Part shown: positions 19,457 to 29,544 of the stretch, one piece after another
Position numbering within the stretch: the stretch's first letter is position 1
How the letters are laid out: each line of letters begins with the position of its first letter
Source of the DNA: an uncultured Chlorobiaceae bacterium
Lineage (GTDB): Bacteria; Bacteroidota; Chlorobiia; Chlorobiales; Chlorobiaceae
Assembly: GCA_903920215.1 (NCBI GenBank)
Contig: CAIXLG010000128.1
Location: 1-47,388 of the forward strand
DNA length: 47,388 nt
Direction: 5' to 3'
Program-made: the position numbers and the translations under genes
The notes under the pieces: model-generated
The model's database searches: none
Seen by the model: only the letters and a program-made list of their open reading frames with translations
Told to the model about the DNA's origin: nothing

Positions 19457-20938
19457 TTAACCCTCTTCCGGAATTAACTCCGGGTAAAGAAGAGGGTTCA
19501 GGAGCTCCGCTGTTTCTGCAAGTGAAAGCATGCCGACAATATTTGTACCATGGTTCGGTTCAACATGTACATCCCCCCTGTACTCAATACCATGCTCAAG
19601 CGCTTTTTCAAGGGCCTCTATTTTTCCGCGAAGACTGTATGCTGCTGATTGCGGTGTTGAACATGATACAGGCGGATTCTCTTCCCCGTGCAGAAAATAG
19701 CCTTCCGGAAGTTGTTCGCTTTGCGGATAATCATGCCAGTGGGTGATGGAAGCTCCATGCCTGGCAAGATGGGAGGGAAAGGCGGCTTCAGGTCTTATTG
19801 TCATCAGTATACTTGCTGTCAAGGCATTGCCCAGTGCATGTGCCAGAATTGTCAAGGTATCGAAAGATGGTTTGGCAATATTGGCAGATGAGCATCCTTC
19901 AGGGGTCTTCAGGTAGATTCTCCCTTGATCCCGGCCCTGAATAAGCCCTATTTCCACAAGATCTTTTTTCGGATCAAGATTATTTTTTTTGCACCCTGAT
20001 CTTGTTGTGATGACACTGATGTCTGGCACGTGAACGAGGAGAGTTTTTTCATGAACCCTGATCTCGACTATTCTCTCTATCTCCTTATGGTTATGCGCTT
20101 TCGGGATATTACTGCCGGAGTAGAAAGCGGGCTGCACGGCAACCGGAAGCTGGCGGGCAAAGAATCCGTAGCTCATGCCGCTTCGCTGGTCGAGATAGCG
20201 GGCAACAATCCGTTTGTAAAAATCGCTGCGGTACTGAAGTCCGGCTGTCGATGTATGCGTTAAAAGAGAGGAGTTATTGCTCCACAGGGCGCTGCACTTC
20301 AGAAAATCTCGCGAAACAGCTTCAAACTCCGGGGTACCGGTCTGCAGTGTTCCATGTTCTATATCAAGGTCTTCAGGTCGGGGCGGGACAACCTGTGCCG
20401 TGAGTTTTGGCACCAGTGTGCAAAAAACGTCCTCTCTTGAAGGATAAGGCGTGTTAAAGGTCACGACGCCACCATTCATGGTGCAGATTGTCCATGAATG
20501 GTCAGTAACAAATATAAGGATATGAACCATGTCGCGGGCGAGCCTGCCGACAATGGCGTCAAGGCGCTGCTGAGGCAGAGCGCTGGTGTTTATCGGTGAG
20601 GGTTCATCGTAAATACCGACAATGATATTGTTGTAGAGTGTTGCAACCCGGTTGATGGCAAGCAGGTTATCAGGAAAATAACCAGGTGCGAAGATAACGG
20701 TTCCCGGAGCAAATCGTCCGTCGTTTCCGGAAGCCTCTTTTTCTGAAAGAACGGTTATGCCGAGTGATTGCATTGCATCGACAAGGGCATGGCAAAACTG
20801 CTCCAGTCGATCCGATAGAACGGGGGCCGGATAGATGACCGGTTTGAGACGTTTGCACATTTTATCGATACTCAGAGGCGTATCAAGAGGAATGCCAATC
20901 AGTTTGTGGAGTGCGTCGGAAGAGATGCTGTTACTCAT
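19457..20938 (-). CDS. uncharacterised 493-aa protein
   Basis: Long uninterrupted ORF in an operon-like position upstream of kdsC (convergent) and downstream of nadK; no family recognised. Confidence 0.75.
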   Translation of the reverse strand: MSNSISSDALHKLIGIPLDTPLSIDKMCKRLKPVIYPAPVLSDRLEQFCHALVDAMQSLGITVLSEKEASGNDGRFAPGTVIFAPGYFPDNLLAINRVATLYNNIIVGIYDEPSPINTSALPQQRLDAIVGRLARDMVHILIFVTDHSWTICTMNGGVVTFNTPYPSREDVFCTLVPKLTAQVVPPRPEDLDIEHGTLQTGTPEFEAVSRDFLKCSALWSNNSSLLTHTSTAGLQYRSDFYKRIVARYLDQRSGMSYGFFARQLPVAVQPAFYSGSNIPKAHNHKEIERIVEIRVHEKTLLVHVPDISVITTRSGCKKNNLDPKKDLVEIGLIQGRDQGRIYLKTPEGCSSANIAKPSFDTLTILAHALGNALTASILMTIRPEAAFPSHLARHGASITHWHDYPQSEQLPEGYFLHGEENPPVSCSTPQSAAYSLRGKIEALEKALEHGIEYRGDVHVEPNHGTNIVGMLSLAETAELLNPLLYPELIPEEG

Positions 20939-20983
20939 GAAAATGTTCAGCCTGATTGGTTGGGAAAAAATAATCGGCTGGTT

Positions 20984-21841
20984 TTACATGCCGGAATTAT
21001 GCTCGCGACCCCATAACAGTTTTGTTCGCAGAATTTCGCAGTAATTGCGGCTTTCATTTGCGACAAGGTTGATGACTTCGGCAGATTTTTTTACAGTGAC
21101 AATCTCATGGGGGGCAAGAAATTTTCTGAAATGTCCGTCACAGTTAAGTGGAAACTCTCCATCAGGGGCATCGACAGAGATTTCGATAACTTTGTCATCG
21201 CTGATAACGATCGGTCGGACGGTCAGCATATGCGGGCATATCGGGGTGATGACGAAAACGCTTGATTTTGGAGCTATGATTGGACCTCCGGCAGACATGG
21301 AGTAGGCCGTGGAGCCTGTCGACGTGGCAATAATGATACCGTCAGCCCTGTATGAGCTTAGCAGTTCACCATCCAGTTTTATGACAAATGTTGGAATACG
21401 TGGATAGGTGCCTTTTTCAATGACGACATCATTCAGGGCTTTGAACCGCTGCATCTCGTTGTAAACGGGCAGTGATGCTTCAAGCTGCAATCGATTATGA
21501 ATTGAGTAAGTGCCGTTAAGAACATGTTCTATAGCCCCGAACATTTCAGCCTGGGTAAACTCCGTTAAAAAACCGAGGTAGCCGACATTGACTCCTATAA
21601 TCGGCTTTGTTTTGGCGTAATGTGACGTAAAAAGCAGCGTTCCATCTCCGCCAAGCGATATGAATGCGTCACAGAGCTTGCTGAGCTCCTCAACAGGAAG
21701 AGAGTTTTCTGTATCCAGTTTTTCTGCTGATTGTGTTTCAAAGATATACTCTATGCCCCGCTCTTTAAACCACAAAGCAAGCTTCCGGGCAAGATCCAGC
21801 GCTGTTTCCCTTGAAACATTGACAATAATTGCAAATTTCAT
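20984..21841 (-). CDS. nadK: NAD kinase
   Basis: [17 protein letters not shown] (GGDGT), [30 protein letters not shown]. Confidence 0.95.
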   Translation of the reverse strand: MKFAIIVNVSRETALDLARKLALWFKERGIEYIFETQSAEKLDTENSLPVEELSKLCDAFISLGGDGTLLFTSHYAKTKPIIGVNVGYLGFLTEFTQAEMFGAIEHVLNGTYSIHNRLQLEASLPVYNEMQRFKALNDVVIEKGTYPRIPTFVIKLDGELLSSYRADGIIIATSTGSTAYSMSAGGPIIAPKSSVFVITPICPHMLTVRPIVISDDKVIEISVDAPDGEFPLNCDGHFRKFLAPHEIVTVKKSAEVINLVANESRNYCEILRTKLLWGREHNSGM

Positions 21842-22707
21842 TGCTGGTTCATCTCTTTGAGGATTTGATAAAGCCGGTTGGCATCACTGAAGCGCGATTC
21901 AAGCCGTTCAAGGTTACCTTCCCTTACCTCTTGTGAGAGTCGGGCAAGCTCTCTGGAAAAATGCTCAAGTTCATCAGCAATGTTATCACTGTTTGTTGCA
22001 ATGATATCCCGCCATATCTGCCATGAACTTCCTGCAAGTCTGGTAATGGTGGCAAATCCCGGTCCTGATGAATGAATGGAGTCTCCACAGTAAGCCATCA
22101 GCAGTGTCGAAAGCAACTGGGGCAGATGACTGACTTTTGCTATGATGCGGTCATGTTCATCAGGGGTCATACAAAGTGTTGAGCAACCTGCAGAGTGAAG
22201 GAGATCGATGAGAAATATCCCTTTTTTGCCGGAAAGCAGGCTTTTGTCATCGCAGAGGATAATGCGCCGTCCCTGCAGCAGTTCCTCATGGCTTTCACGG
22301 TACCCTTGCTGCTCCTTGCCGGCCATAGGGTGCATTCCAATAAAAGGGATGTCCAGCTCAAAGGCTTTTCGGGCGATAAGGGATTTTGTGCTTGATACAT
22401 CGCTGACAAGCGTTGTTGGAGGTGCAAGCAGCTTTATCTCTTCGAGCAGGGCAATATTCGCCTCAACCGGCGCTGAAAGAATAATCAGGTCAGCGCTGTA
22501 AAGTTTCTTTTTGTCATCAATAAACCGCTCAAGACCAAGCTCCTTGACGCGCTGGCAGTCGCTTTCGGTAAAGTTAGGGTCGAACCCCTGCAACAGAATA
22601 TTGCTTTTTACGGCAAGCGGAGAGCGCTTTATTGCTCTCAAGAGTGACATGCCAATCAATCCGAGACCAATAAACGAAATGCTTCTGATAGGTGGATGCT
22701 CAGTCAT
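21838..22707 (-). CDS. tyrA: prephenate dehydrogenase
   Basis: [52 protein letters not shown] overlap with nadK. Confidence 0.9.
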   Translation of the reverse strand: MTEHPPIRSISFIGLGLIGMSLLRAIKRSPLAVKSNILLQGFDPNFTESDCQRVKELGLERFIDDKKKLYSADLIILSAPVEANIALLEEIKLLAPPTTLVSDVSSTKSLIARKAFELDIPFIGMHPMAGKEQQGYRESHEELLQGRRIILCDDKSLLSGKKGIFLIDLLHSAGCSTLCMTPDEHDRIIAKVSHLPQLLSTLLMAYCGDSIHSSGPGFATITRLAGSSWQIWRDIIATNSDNIADELEHFSRELARLSQEVREGNLERLESRFSDANRLYQILKEMNQQ

Positions 22708-22712
22708 GCAGT

Positions 22713-23294
22713 TCAGCTTTGCTTGTTCGCCCGGCTTCCGGGGGCATCAATAGTCACACCATCTTTACAGAGAGGGCACTCTTCGGGAGTATAGTTTATC
22801 ACTTCCATTGAAAGTACTGAAAAATGGTCATCAGCAAGTCTGACGCGTCCGTTGCTGCGGTCAACAACTGAACCGACACCGACAAGCGAAGCTCCGGAAT
22901 GTTTGATGAGTTCAATAACCTCTGCAACCGAACCGCCGGTAGTTATGACATCCTCGATGACAAGTACCCGTTCGTCGGGTTCGAGGCTGAAGCCCCTGCG
23001 GATCGTCATGACTCCGTCCTTGCGTTCAGCAAAAATTGTTTTTACTCCGAGCTGGCGACCTACTTCCGTTCCGACCACTATCCCGCCGATAGCCGGAGAG
23101 ATGACGGTTTCAACATTCTTGCCGGCGAAATGCCGGGCAATTTCGCTGCATACTGCTGTGAGGTGTTCCGGATACTGAAGCACTTTTGCGCACTGAAAGT
23201 AGGTGTTGCTGTGGCGTCCGGACGTCAGCCTGAAATGGCCCTCGAGCAGAGCCCCTGTTGTTTTAAAAACGTCAAGCATTGCGGGAGTACTCAT
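22713..23294 (-). CDS. pyrE: orotate phosphoribosyltransferase
   Basis: [61 protein letters not shown]. Confidence 0.92.
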   Translation of the reverse strand: MSTPAMLDVFKTTGALLEGHFRLTSGRHSNTYFQCAKVLQYPEHLTAVCSEIARHFAGKNVETVISPAIGGIVVGTEVGRQLGVKTIFAERKDGVMTIRRGFSLEPDERVLVIEDVITTGGSVAEVIELIKHSGASLVGVGSVVDRSNGRVRLADDHFSVLSMEVINYTPEECPLCKDGVTIDAPGSRANKQS

Positions 23295-23427
23295 GAAAAA
23301 TATGGGGTGAAAATTTTAAGCGAGGATGTTACAATCAATGAACCTAAAGATAAAGAAGCAGTTCCGAAAAGCTAAAGGAAAAAGTCGTGGCTGCGTCAGC
23401 CGGTTCAATGAGCTTTTCTCTCCTTTC

Positions 23428-23913
23428 TTACTGAGGGGTTTCAAGGTAATCGCTCAGGATGACGCATGCTGCCGCACTGTCGAGCCGCCCTTTTTGCTGC
23501 CGCACCTTTCTGGATGTGCCCGATGCAACCAGGATTCGTTGTGCATCTCGAGATGAGTGGTGTTCATTGACAGTTTCAACCGTTATCAGGGGAAACGCCT
23601 CACAAAGCTCTTCAATAAAGCGGTCAAGCACGCCGGTCATGGCATTTTTTTCGCCTGTATTGCTGAGCGGGTAGCCGACAATGATTTTTTCAACATCATT
23701 GTTGCGAAGCATTGCCTCGAGGTTCTTGAACAATCCAGCCCGGTCAAAGGTGCCGACGGGCTGGGCAAAGAGTCCGAGAGGATCGCTTTGAGCCAATCCC
23801 ATGCGTTTTGTTCCGTAGTCGATCGCAAGGATTCTTTTTTTCAGAGTCAAGCTTATGGCACTCTCCCTGGTGGATTCAATGGTTATGAACATTACTAGAT
23901 GCTTGCAGGCCAA
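23428..23913 (-). CDS. ruvX: Holliday junction resolvase RuvX (YqgF family); start uncertain
   Basis: ILAIDYGTKRMGLAQSDPLG, IIVGYPLSNTGEKNAM, VNEHHSSRDAQRIL, KGRLDSAAACVILSDYLE. Confidence 0.87.
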   Translation of the reverse strand: MACKHLVMFITIESTRESAISLTLKKRILAIDYGTKRMGLAQSDPLGLFAQPVGTFDRAGLFKNLEAMLRNNDVEKIIVGYPLSNTGEKNAMTGVLDRFIEELCEAFPLITVETVNEHHSSRDAQRILVASGTSRKVRQQKGRLDSAAACVILSDYLETPQ

Positions 23914-24041
23914 TTTTTTATGAGTATAAATTAAAGCCGATTTATGACAAATTCAATTTTTAAGCTGGTCATGAGTCATGAAAAACCTTTTCTCTGAAAT
24001 GATTGTTTCCCTAGTATGAGCGTTTTTTATAATTATGATGA

Positions 24042-24677
24042 TTGAGGGGGTTGATTATGGGTGCATGGTCGGTGTTACTGATGACAAGCCTGATGCTTGC
24101 AGGCTGTTCGGTGCTGGGAAAGCGTACGGCAAATGAGCCCCCTTACAAGGTTATTTCACAGGAGGGGGAGATTGAAATCAGGCAATATGGGGAGCTGATT
24201 GTGGCCGAAACTGTTGTGGAAGGGTCATACGGTCAAACAAGCGGTGCGGCTTTCAGCCGCCTTGCCGGGTATATTTTCGGCAAGAACCGGGCAAAACAGA
24301 AAATTGCCATGACTGCTCCGGTGCTGCAGGAGCAGGCCAGTGAAAAAATATCGATGACCGCTCCGGTGATACAGGAAAAAAAAGGCAATGCCTGGGTGAT
24401 GTCGTTTGTAATGCCCGAAGGGTCGACACTTGAAGCGCTTCCCACCCCGCTTGATCCGGCAGTGAAACTGCGGATTGTTCCGGGGAAGAAGGTTGGCGTG
24501 ATCCGTTATTCCGGCCTGCATTCTGAAAATAATCTCCGGAATTATGCCCAAACGCTTACCCTATGGCTTGAGAAGAAAGGAGTCATGATACTCTCCGGAC
24601 CAAGAGCGGCAAGCTATGACCCACCTTGGACTATTCCTTTTTTGAGACGGAACGAGGTGCATATCGATATTGAGTAG
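24042..24677 (+). CDS. SOUL heme-binding family protein, probable lipoprotein
   Basis: Lipobox [74 protein letters not shown]. Confidence 0.87.
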   Translation: MRGLIMGAWSVLLMTSLMLAGCSVLGKRTANEPPYKVISQEGEIEIRQYGELIVAETVVEGSYGQTSGAAFSRLAGYIFGKNRAKQKIAMTAPVLQEQASEKISMTAPVIQEKKGNAWVMSFVMPEGSTLEALPTPLDPAVKLRIVPGKKVGVIRYSGLHSENNLRNYAQTLTLWLEKKGVMILSGPRAASYDPPWTIPFLRRNEVHIDIE

Positions 24678-24741
24678 ACAGGTTATGCCCAACAGATAAA
24701 GCGTTGTTCAGCTGGTTTTTTTATGGCCTTATGATTACATT

Positions 24742-25005
24742 TTGAAAAGGTATGGCTCACTAAATCAAATTCAGGGTATGAAGCCGCATTATTATTTTAT
24801 TGGAGCATCACTTTCGATACTGCTTTCCATTTACGTCTTTATTTTTGGTACAGGGGTAAACCATGAGCTGATTGCCATTTTTATAGGGTTATGGGCGCCG
24901 ACAATTGTCTGTGTGGGTATTTTCAATACGCTGCTCGGTATTCTCGACGAAATGTGCTGCGCTCACAAGCGGATAGAAGACGGGCAAGGTGGTCATGATC
25001 GATAG
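24742..25005 (+). CDS. small membrane protein of unknown function (start possibly 24778)
   Basis: 87-aa ORF with two hydrophobic segments (YYFIGASLSILLSIYVFIFG, LIAIFIGLWAPTIVCVGIFNTLLGIL); sits upstream of fluC. Confidence 0.55.
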   Translation: MKRYGSLNQIQGMKPHYYFIGASLSILLSIYVFIFGTGVNHELIAIFIGLWAPTIVCVGIFNTLLGILDEMCCAHKRIEDGQGGHDR

Positions 25006-25044
25006 ATCCTTGCTCACGGAGGCAGTGCCTGGGAGGTACTGTTT

Positions 25045-25428
25045 ATGAAACATGCCGGAGCGTTGCTGCTGGTTGGTACAGGTGGTTTTCTTGGCTCCAT
25101 GGCGCGCTATCTGGTTACTCTTCTTTTCTCTCCGCTTGCACCGGGTTTTCCTTTTGCAACATTTGCCGTAAATATTTTCGGCAGTTTTCTGATTGGTCTT
25201 CTCAGCGAGTTGGCCGTATCGACTACTCTTGTATCTCCTGAAGCAAGACTTTTTCTGGTGACTGGTATTTGCGGGGGATTTACCACCTTTTCAGCGTATA
25301 TGTTTGAGTCGACCGCACTCATGAAAGATGGCCAGCTCTTTTATACCAGTATGTATCTTGTCGGCAGTATCGCTGGTGGGCTGATTGCTCTTTATTCAGG
25401 AACACTTCTTGCAAAACTCTGGACATAA
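25045..25428 (+). CDS. crcB: fluoride channel FluC/CrcB
   Basis: GTGGFLGSMARYLVTLLF, FPFATFAVNIFGSFLIGLLSE, LVTGICGGFTTFSAYMFE. Confidence 0.93.
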   Translation: MKHAGALLLVGTGGFLGSMARYLVTLLFSPLAPGFPFATFAVNIFGSFLIGLLSELAVSTTLVSPEARLFLVTGICGGFTTFSAYMFESTALMKDGQLFYTSMYLVGSIAGGLIALYSGTLLAKLWT

Positions 25429-25437
25429 GGGGACATT

Positions 25438-25773
25438 ATGGAACTGAAAAATTTAGAATCGCTGCGGATTTTTGTCGGTGAGCATGTACGCTTTGGTCAT
25501 CACCCTCTTTATGAGGAGATCGTCCGTGAAGCACGGCAACTCGGCATGGCGGGTGCGACAGTAATGAAGGGAGTGCTTTCCTACGGTCATGACCTGCATA
25601 TCAATACCGCTAAAATTGTGGAGTTCGGTCTTAACCTTCCCATGATTGTTGAGCTTGTGGACACTACGGAGAATATTGACGGCTTTCTGCCGCTGCTTCA
25701 GCAGATGGTGAGGGATTCGGCAGAGCGGGTGATGATCACCCGGGAAAATGTTCGTTCAGGGATTATTGAATGA
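25438..25773 (+). CDS. DUF190 domain-containing protein
   Basis: LRIFVGEHVRFGHHPLYEEIVREARQLGMAGATVMKGVLSYG; typical crcB neighbour. Confidence 0.88.
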   Translation: MELKNLESLRIFVGEHVRFGHHPLYEEIVREARQLGMAGATVMKGVLSYGHDLHINTAKIVEFGLNLPMIVELVDTTENIDGFLPLLQQMVRDSAERVMITRENVRSGIIE

Positions 25774-25796
25774 CACAGAATTGCGCATGAAGCGGA

Positions 25797-25817
25797 GGGC
25801 GACCACGAGGGTCGCCC
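25797..25817. repeat. REP-like palindrome GGGCGACC-ACGAG-GGTCGCCC
   Basis: Perfect 8-bp stem 25797-25804/25810-25817, followed by CTACAATTG. Confidence 0.65.
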
Positions 25818-25835
25818 CTACAATTGTATGAAACA

Positions 25836-25863
25836 AAAAGGGAAGCCTTACGGCTTCCCTTTT
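25836..25863. terminator. Bidirectional rho-independent terminator between DUF190 gene and hemL
   Basis: AAAAGGGAAGCC-TTAC-GGCTTCCCTTTT, perfect 12-bp stem between convergent genes. Confidence 0.9.
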
Positions 25864-25885
25864 ACGTTGCAGTGGCACAAGAACG

Positions 25886-27190
25886 TTACTTGCCGGAGGC
25901 AACAAGGGCGTTATAGTTTGCCTTGATGGTTTTTTCGAGATCAGCATCGGTGTGTGCGAAGCTGGTGAACATTGCTTCAAACTGCGATGGAGCAAGATAG
26001 ATTCCCTGATCAAGCATCGAATGGAAGTATTTTCCGTGTTTTTTAACATCCGCAGTGATTGCACTGTCGAAGTTGACAACAGGCGTTTCCGTAAAGAAGA
26101 GGCAGGACATTGAGCCAACGCGGTTCTGCACGTAGTTCAGACCGAGTTTTTTCAAGTTGTCGCTGAAACCCGCTTCAAGAATTGCAGATTTTCTTTCGAG
26201 TTCCGGATACGGATTATCTTCAATAAGGATTTTAAGGGTTTCAAGGCCAGCGGTGAGCGCAAGAGGATTGCCTGAAAGGGTTCCTGCCTGGTAAACATCT
26301 CCAAGTGGTGCAACTCTTTCCATGATTTCGCGTTTACCACCGAAGGCTCCGACAGGAAGTCCGCCGCCGATAATTTTGCCCATGGTGGTCAAGTCAGGTG
26401 TGACGCCGTAGAGGCTCTGGGCACCGCCGAGAGCGACACGGAAACCGCACATCACTTCATCAAAAATCAGGACAATACCTTCTTGGTCGCAGAGCTCGCG
26501 GAGCGCAGCAAGGAACCCTGGCTGTGGAGGGATAACGCCGGTATTGCCTGCGACCGGTTCGATGATGATGGCAGCAACCTTGTCCTTGTTTTCATTGACA
26601 AGGAGTTTTACGGATTCGATATCGTTGTATTTCGCATTGAGCGTATCCATTGCAGTGCCTTTGGTGACGCCGGGGCTGTCTGGAGCGCCGAGTGTGAGTG
26701 CACCTGAACCGGCCTTGATAAGGAAGCTGTCGCCGTGGCCGTGGTAGCAGCCTTCAAATTTAATAATTTTGTCGCGGCCGGTGTAACCTCTTGCGAGTCT
26801 TACTGCCGACATTGTTGCTTCTGTTCCGCTGTTGACCATGCGGACCATTTCGAGAGATGGAACGATTTTACAGAGAAGTTCGGCAATTTCAATTTCCATT
26901 TCGATCGGGGTGCCGAAGCTGGTGCCGATATTTTTCAGGGTATATTCAAGCGCAGCTGTGATTCTTGGGTGCATGCTGCCGAGAATGAACGGTCCCCATG
27001 AGCCGACATAGTCAAGATAGGTGTTGCCATCAACATCGGTCATGTACGCGCCTGACCCTTTAGCCATGTAAATTGGATTTCCGCCAACGGATTTAAATGC
27101 CCGTACTGGAGAGTTCACTCCACCGGGAATAAACTTCTTTGCTTTTTCAAAGAGTTCTGCTGATCTGGTTAGTTGAGGCATGTCGGACAA
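25886..27190 (-). CDS. hemL: glutamate-1-semialdehyde 2,1-aminomutase
   Basis: [93 protein letters not shown]. Confidence 0.96.
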   Translation of the reverse strand: MSDMPQLTRSAELFEKAKKFIPGGVNSPVRAFKSVGGNPIYMAKGSGAYMTDVDGNTYLDYVGSWGPFILGSMHPRITAALEYTLKNIGTSFGTPIEMEIEIAELLCKIVPSLEMVRMVNSGTEATMSAVRLARGYTGRDKIIKFEGCYHGHGDSFLIKAGSGALTLGAPDSPGVTKGTAMDTLNAKYNDIESVKLLVNENKDKVAAIIIEPVAGNTGVIPPQPGFLAALRELCDQEGIVLIFDEVMCGFRVALGGAQSLYGVTPDLTTMGKIIGGGLPVGAFGGKREIMERVAPLGDVYQAGTLSGNPLALTAGLETLKILIEDNPYPELERKSAILEAGFSDNLKKLGLNYVQNRVGSMSCLFFTETPVVNFDSAITADVKKHGKYFHSMLDQGIYLAPSQFEAMFTSFAHTDADLEKTIKANYNALVASGK

Positions 27191-27293
27191 TTCTGTTTAG
27201 GATTGAACAAGACGTTATAAGAGTAATAAAATGATTGGTCAAGATAGAAATACTCCTGAAGATATAAAACCCCAAAAAAACCTGATGCCGGGT

Positions 27294-28079
27294 CTATTTC
27301 AAGAGGATTTGCGAGACGATTGCCAGGTTTTTGCCTGGCCTGGCATGTTCCAGATGCAGAGCACAATACTCCTGAAGGAGATTCCAGAGCCGTTCAATGT
27401 CATCGGGATCGGCTTTGATTGCTATTCCGGAAGGAAGGCGCTTTGCCGCAAGGGCGCTTAACAGCATGGCGAGACGCAAGGGAATGAGATGTTTTTTTGC
27501 AAGGCTATCTCCCGCTGCTCCAGGAAGTGCGAGTCCTCCCGGGTTCATGACAAAATAAAGTTCTGTCAGTTTCATGGACTCAACTGCAGGCATGAGCTCT
27601 TTTCCGCTGAAGACACAGAAACGAAGGGAGGGCTGAAAGCCAAGCAGCGAAATAAATCGCAAAAGGAACCATGCATAAAGCTGCTGGTAATTGATGCCAT
27701 CATGGTAGAGTTCTTCGAGGGTTCCTGCAAGGAGGGTGAAGAGTGAGAGGTTTTTTTCATCATGTTCCGTAGTCTGCTTCACAAGATCAATGATCCGGTA
27801 GAGGACAGCGAATCGGTCAAGGTCAGGAGCGGGAACCATAGGGCTCAAAATAAGGTTACCATCACTGACGAGCTGAATATCTCGGCTGTTTTTTTTATAG
27901 AGCACCAGATCGACCACATTACCAGCGCTGAACAGTCCGGAGAGTTTGTTTTTTGGGTTACGGGCACCTTTAATGATCACTGAAATTTTGCCGAATTCGC
28001 GGGTGTAGACCGAGCAGATCTTTGACTGGTCGCGGTATTTTGTTTCTCGCAATATGACAGCCCGGGTTTTGACGATCAC
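27294..28079 (-). CDS. recO: DNA repair protein RecO
   Basis: MIVKTRAVILRETKYRDQSKICSVYTREFGKISVIIKGARNPKNKLSG. Confidence 0.87.
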   Translation of the reverse strand: MIVKTRAVILRETKYRDQSKICSVYTREFGKISVIIKGARNPKNKLSGLFSAGNVVDLVLYKKNSRDIQLVSDGNLILSPMVPAPDLDRFAVLYRIIDLVKQTTEHDEKNLSLFTLLAGTLEELYHDGINYQQLYAWFLLRFISLLGFQPSLRFCVFSGKELMPAVESMKLTELYFVMNPGGLALPGAAGDSLAKKHLIPLRLAMLLSALAAKRLPSGIAIKADPDDIERLWNLLQEYCALHLEHARPGKNLAIVSQILLK

Positions 28080-28132
28080 GGCTTCAGCTTTTTTGTTTCA
28101 GGAAATATAATTATATACGTTAACCCTTCCTG

Positions 28133-28147
28133 CCATAAGGCTTATGG
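28133..28147. promoter_or_regulatory. Operator-like palindrome CCATAAG-G-CTTATGG upstream of the FmdB-type gene
   Basis: Perfect 7-bp arms around one base, in the divergent recO/fmdB intergenic region; a second 12-bp palindrome ATATAATTATAT lies at 28105-28116. Confidence 0.45.
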
Positions 28148-28217
28148 ACTTTTTAAACAATGTACTGACGGTGAACAATAACAGTCAGAAAGAGATTAAT
28201 CAAGGAGAAAAATAGAT

Positions 28218-28484
28218 ATGCCGACCTATCAGTATCGTTGTAAAAACTGCGGGAATGAACTTGAAATTGTTCAGAAAATGTCTGATGATTCTCTGACAAT
28301 ATGCCCGAAATGTGAAAAGGAGACCTTCGAGCGTGTTATCAGTGCTGAAGGGGGATTTGTGCTGAAGGGATCCGGGTTTTATAAAACAGACTATAACCCA
28401 AGCAAAAAAGAGTCAAGCCCGGCAGCTGCAGCATCGTGTTCAACTGGCGCATGTTCAGGTGGAGCCTGTCCGTTAGCCAAGTAG
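28218..28484 (+). CDS. FmdB family zinc-ribbon protein
   Basis: [23 protein letters not shown]...[14 protein letters not shown]. Confidence 0.93.
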   Translation: MPTYQYRCKNCGNELEIVQKMSDDSLTICPKCEKETFERVISAEGGFVLKGSGFYKTDYNPSKKESSPAAAASCSTGACSGGACPLAK

Positions 28485-28522
28485 GGCACTTCGCCCAGGT
28501 TTTGCTTTTTATTTTTTTCAGT

Positions 28523-28552
28523 GAAAAGCCTTCCGATCAGGGGAGGCTTTTC
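28523..28552. terminator. Convergent terminator hairpin between the FmdB-type and OstA-like genes
   Basis: GAAAAGCCT (28523-28531) with AGGCTTTTC (28544-28552); overlaps the stop of the minus-strand gene. Confidence 0.65.
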
Positions 28553-29469
28553 TGCTGTTTAAACGGATTTTCCTTTTCTCTCCATCCAAACTTTGGAAGA
28601 TTAATCTTTTTATCTCCCCTGAAACTTTCCGGGTACTGTTTCCCTTCTACATTTCCGGTAACTTTCACTCGTTTCAGTATCCCGGCAGTAAAAAACATCC
28701 GCATCAGATTTCCACTTGAATAGTTTATGCCTGAAGGTTTTTGCTCATTGTTATAGAGGTGATAGAGGCTTTCCGCCTGGGTGGTAAGGGTAATACCGGT
28801 TATCTTTGATTTTTCGTTGAGCAGTATTATCATTTTTTTTGCGCTGAACTGGTCGTAGACAACCGGAGAAAGGGAAAGAGTGTCCTGTGCGGCGAAAAAC
28901 GCATTACCGAGCACCTGTATTTCATCGATGCTCTTGCGTTTTCCGCCGGCACCGATCTCTTTGAGATGCAGAAGTATACTGTCACCGCTGATCTGTTGAC
29001 GCTCATGCCATGCTATGGCTTCATCGTTGAGCCATATCTGACTTGTTGTTTTATTGACAACAGCTTTTTTCGATTTTGCGACAAGAGAGTTGTCAAGCAT
29101 CCTTCCCCGTACGTTACCGTTTAATTCTCCGAGTTGCCTGTCCGTGTAATAGACTCCATTTTCGCCGAAGATTTCAACGGTATTATCTGTCATGAAGACG
29201 TTGCCGGTGAGTACGATTTTGTTCTCCTGCTCATAACTTGTTGCGCGGTCACATTTCAGTGTCAAGTTGTCGTGGAGAAAAACTACATTGCCGATGACTG
29301 AGCGGTATGATCCTGCTTCACTCTCGCCGCCTTCGATGACATCTGCGTGCTGGAGAATAATTTTCTTTTTTTCCGCGTGGAGTGTATTATGAATCAGAGC
29401 CGGTTGTATGATAATCTGAAGCGTCAGAATAGTGGCTGTCAATAGTGTAATGGAAATGGCTCTTCGCAT
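28537..29469 (-). CDS. OstA/LptA-like LPS-transport-related periplasmic protein
   Basis: MRRAISITLLTATIL signal; ADVIEGG...GNVVFLHDNLTLKCDRATSYEQENKIVLTGNVFMTDNTVEIFGENGVYYTD OstA-type repeats. Confidence 0.75.
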   Translation of the reverse strand: MRRAISITLLTATILTLQIIIQPALIHNTLHAEKKKIILQHADVIEGGESEAGSYRSVIGNVVFLHDNLTLKCDRATSYEQENKIVLTGNVFMTDNTVEIFGENGVYYTDRQLGELNGNVRGRMLDNSLVAKSKKAVVNKTTSQIWLNDEAIAWHERQQISGDSILLHLKEIGAGGKRKSIDEIQVLGNAFFAAQDTLSLSPVVYDQFSAKKMIILLNEKSKITGITLTTQAESLYHLYNNEQKPSGINYSSGNLMRMFFTAGILKRVKVTGNVEGKQYPESFRGDKKINLPKFGWREKENPFKQQKSLP

Positions 29470-29544
29470 TGCGGATAATAGATTGATGTCATCCAGGAAA
29501 GTGGTTATTGTCAAGTTCTAATGTAACAAAGCTTTGTTTTTACT

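Noticed and set aside
22899-23375. 158-aa plus-strand ORF
   Set aside because: Antisense to pyrE; tail runs into a short intergenic region without an RBS-supported start.
25756-26118. 120-aa minus-strand ORF at the hemL 3' end
   Set aside because: Different frame overlapping hemL and running through the terminator and the REP-like palindrome; not credible as a protein.
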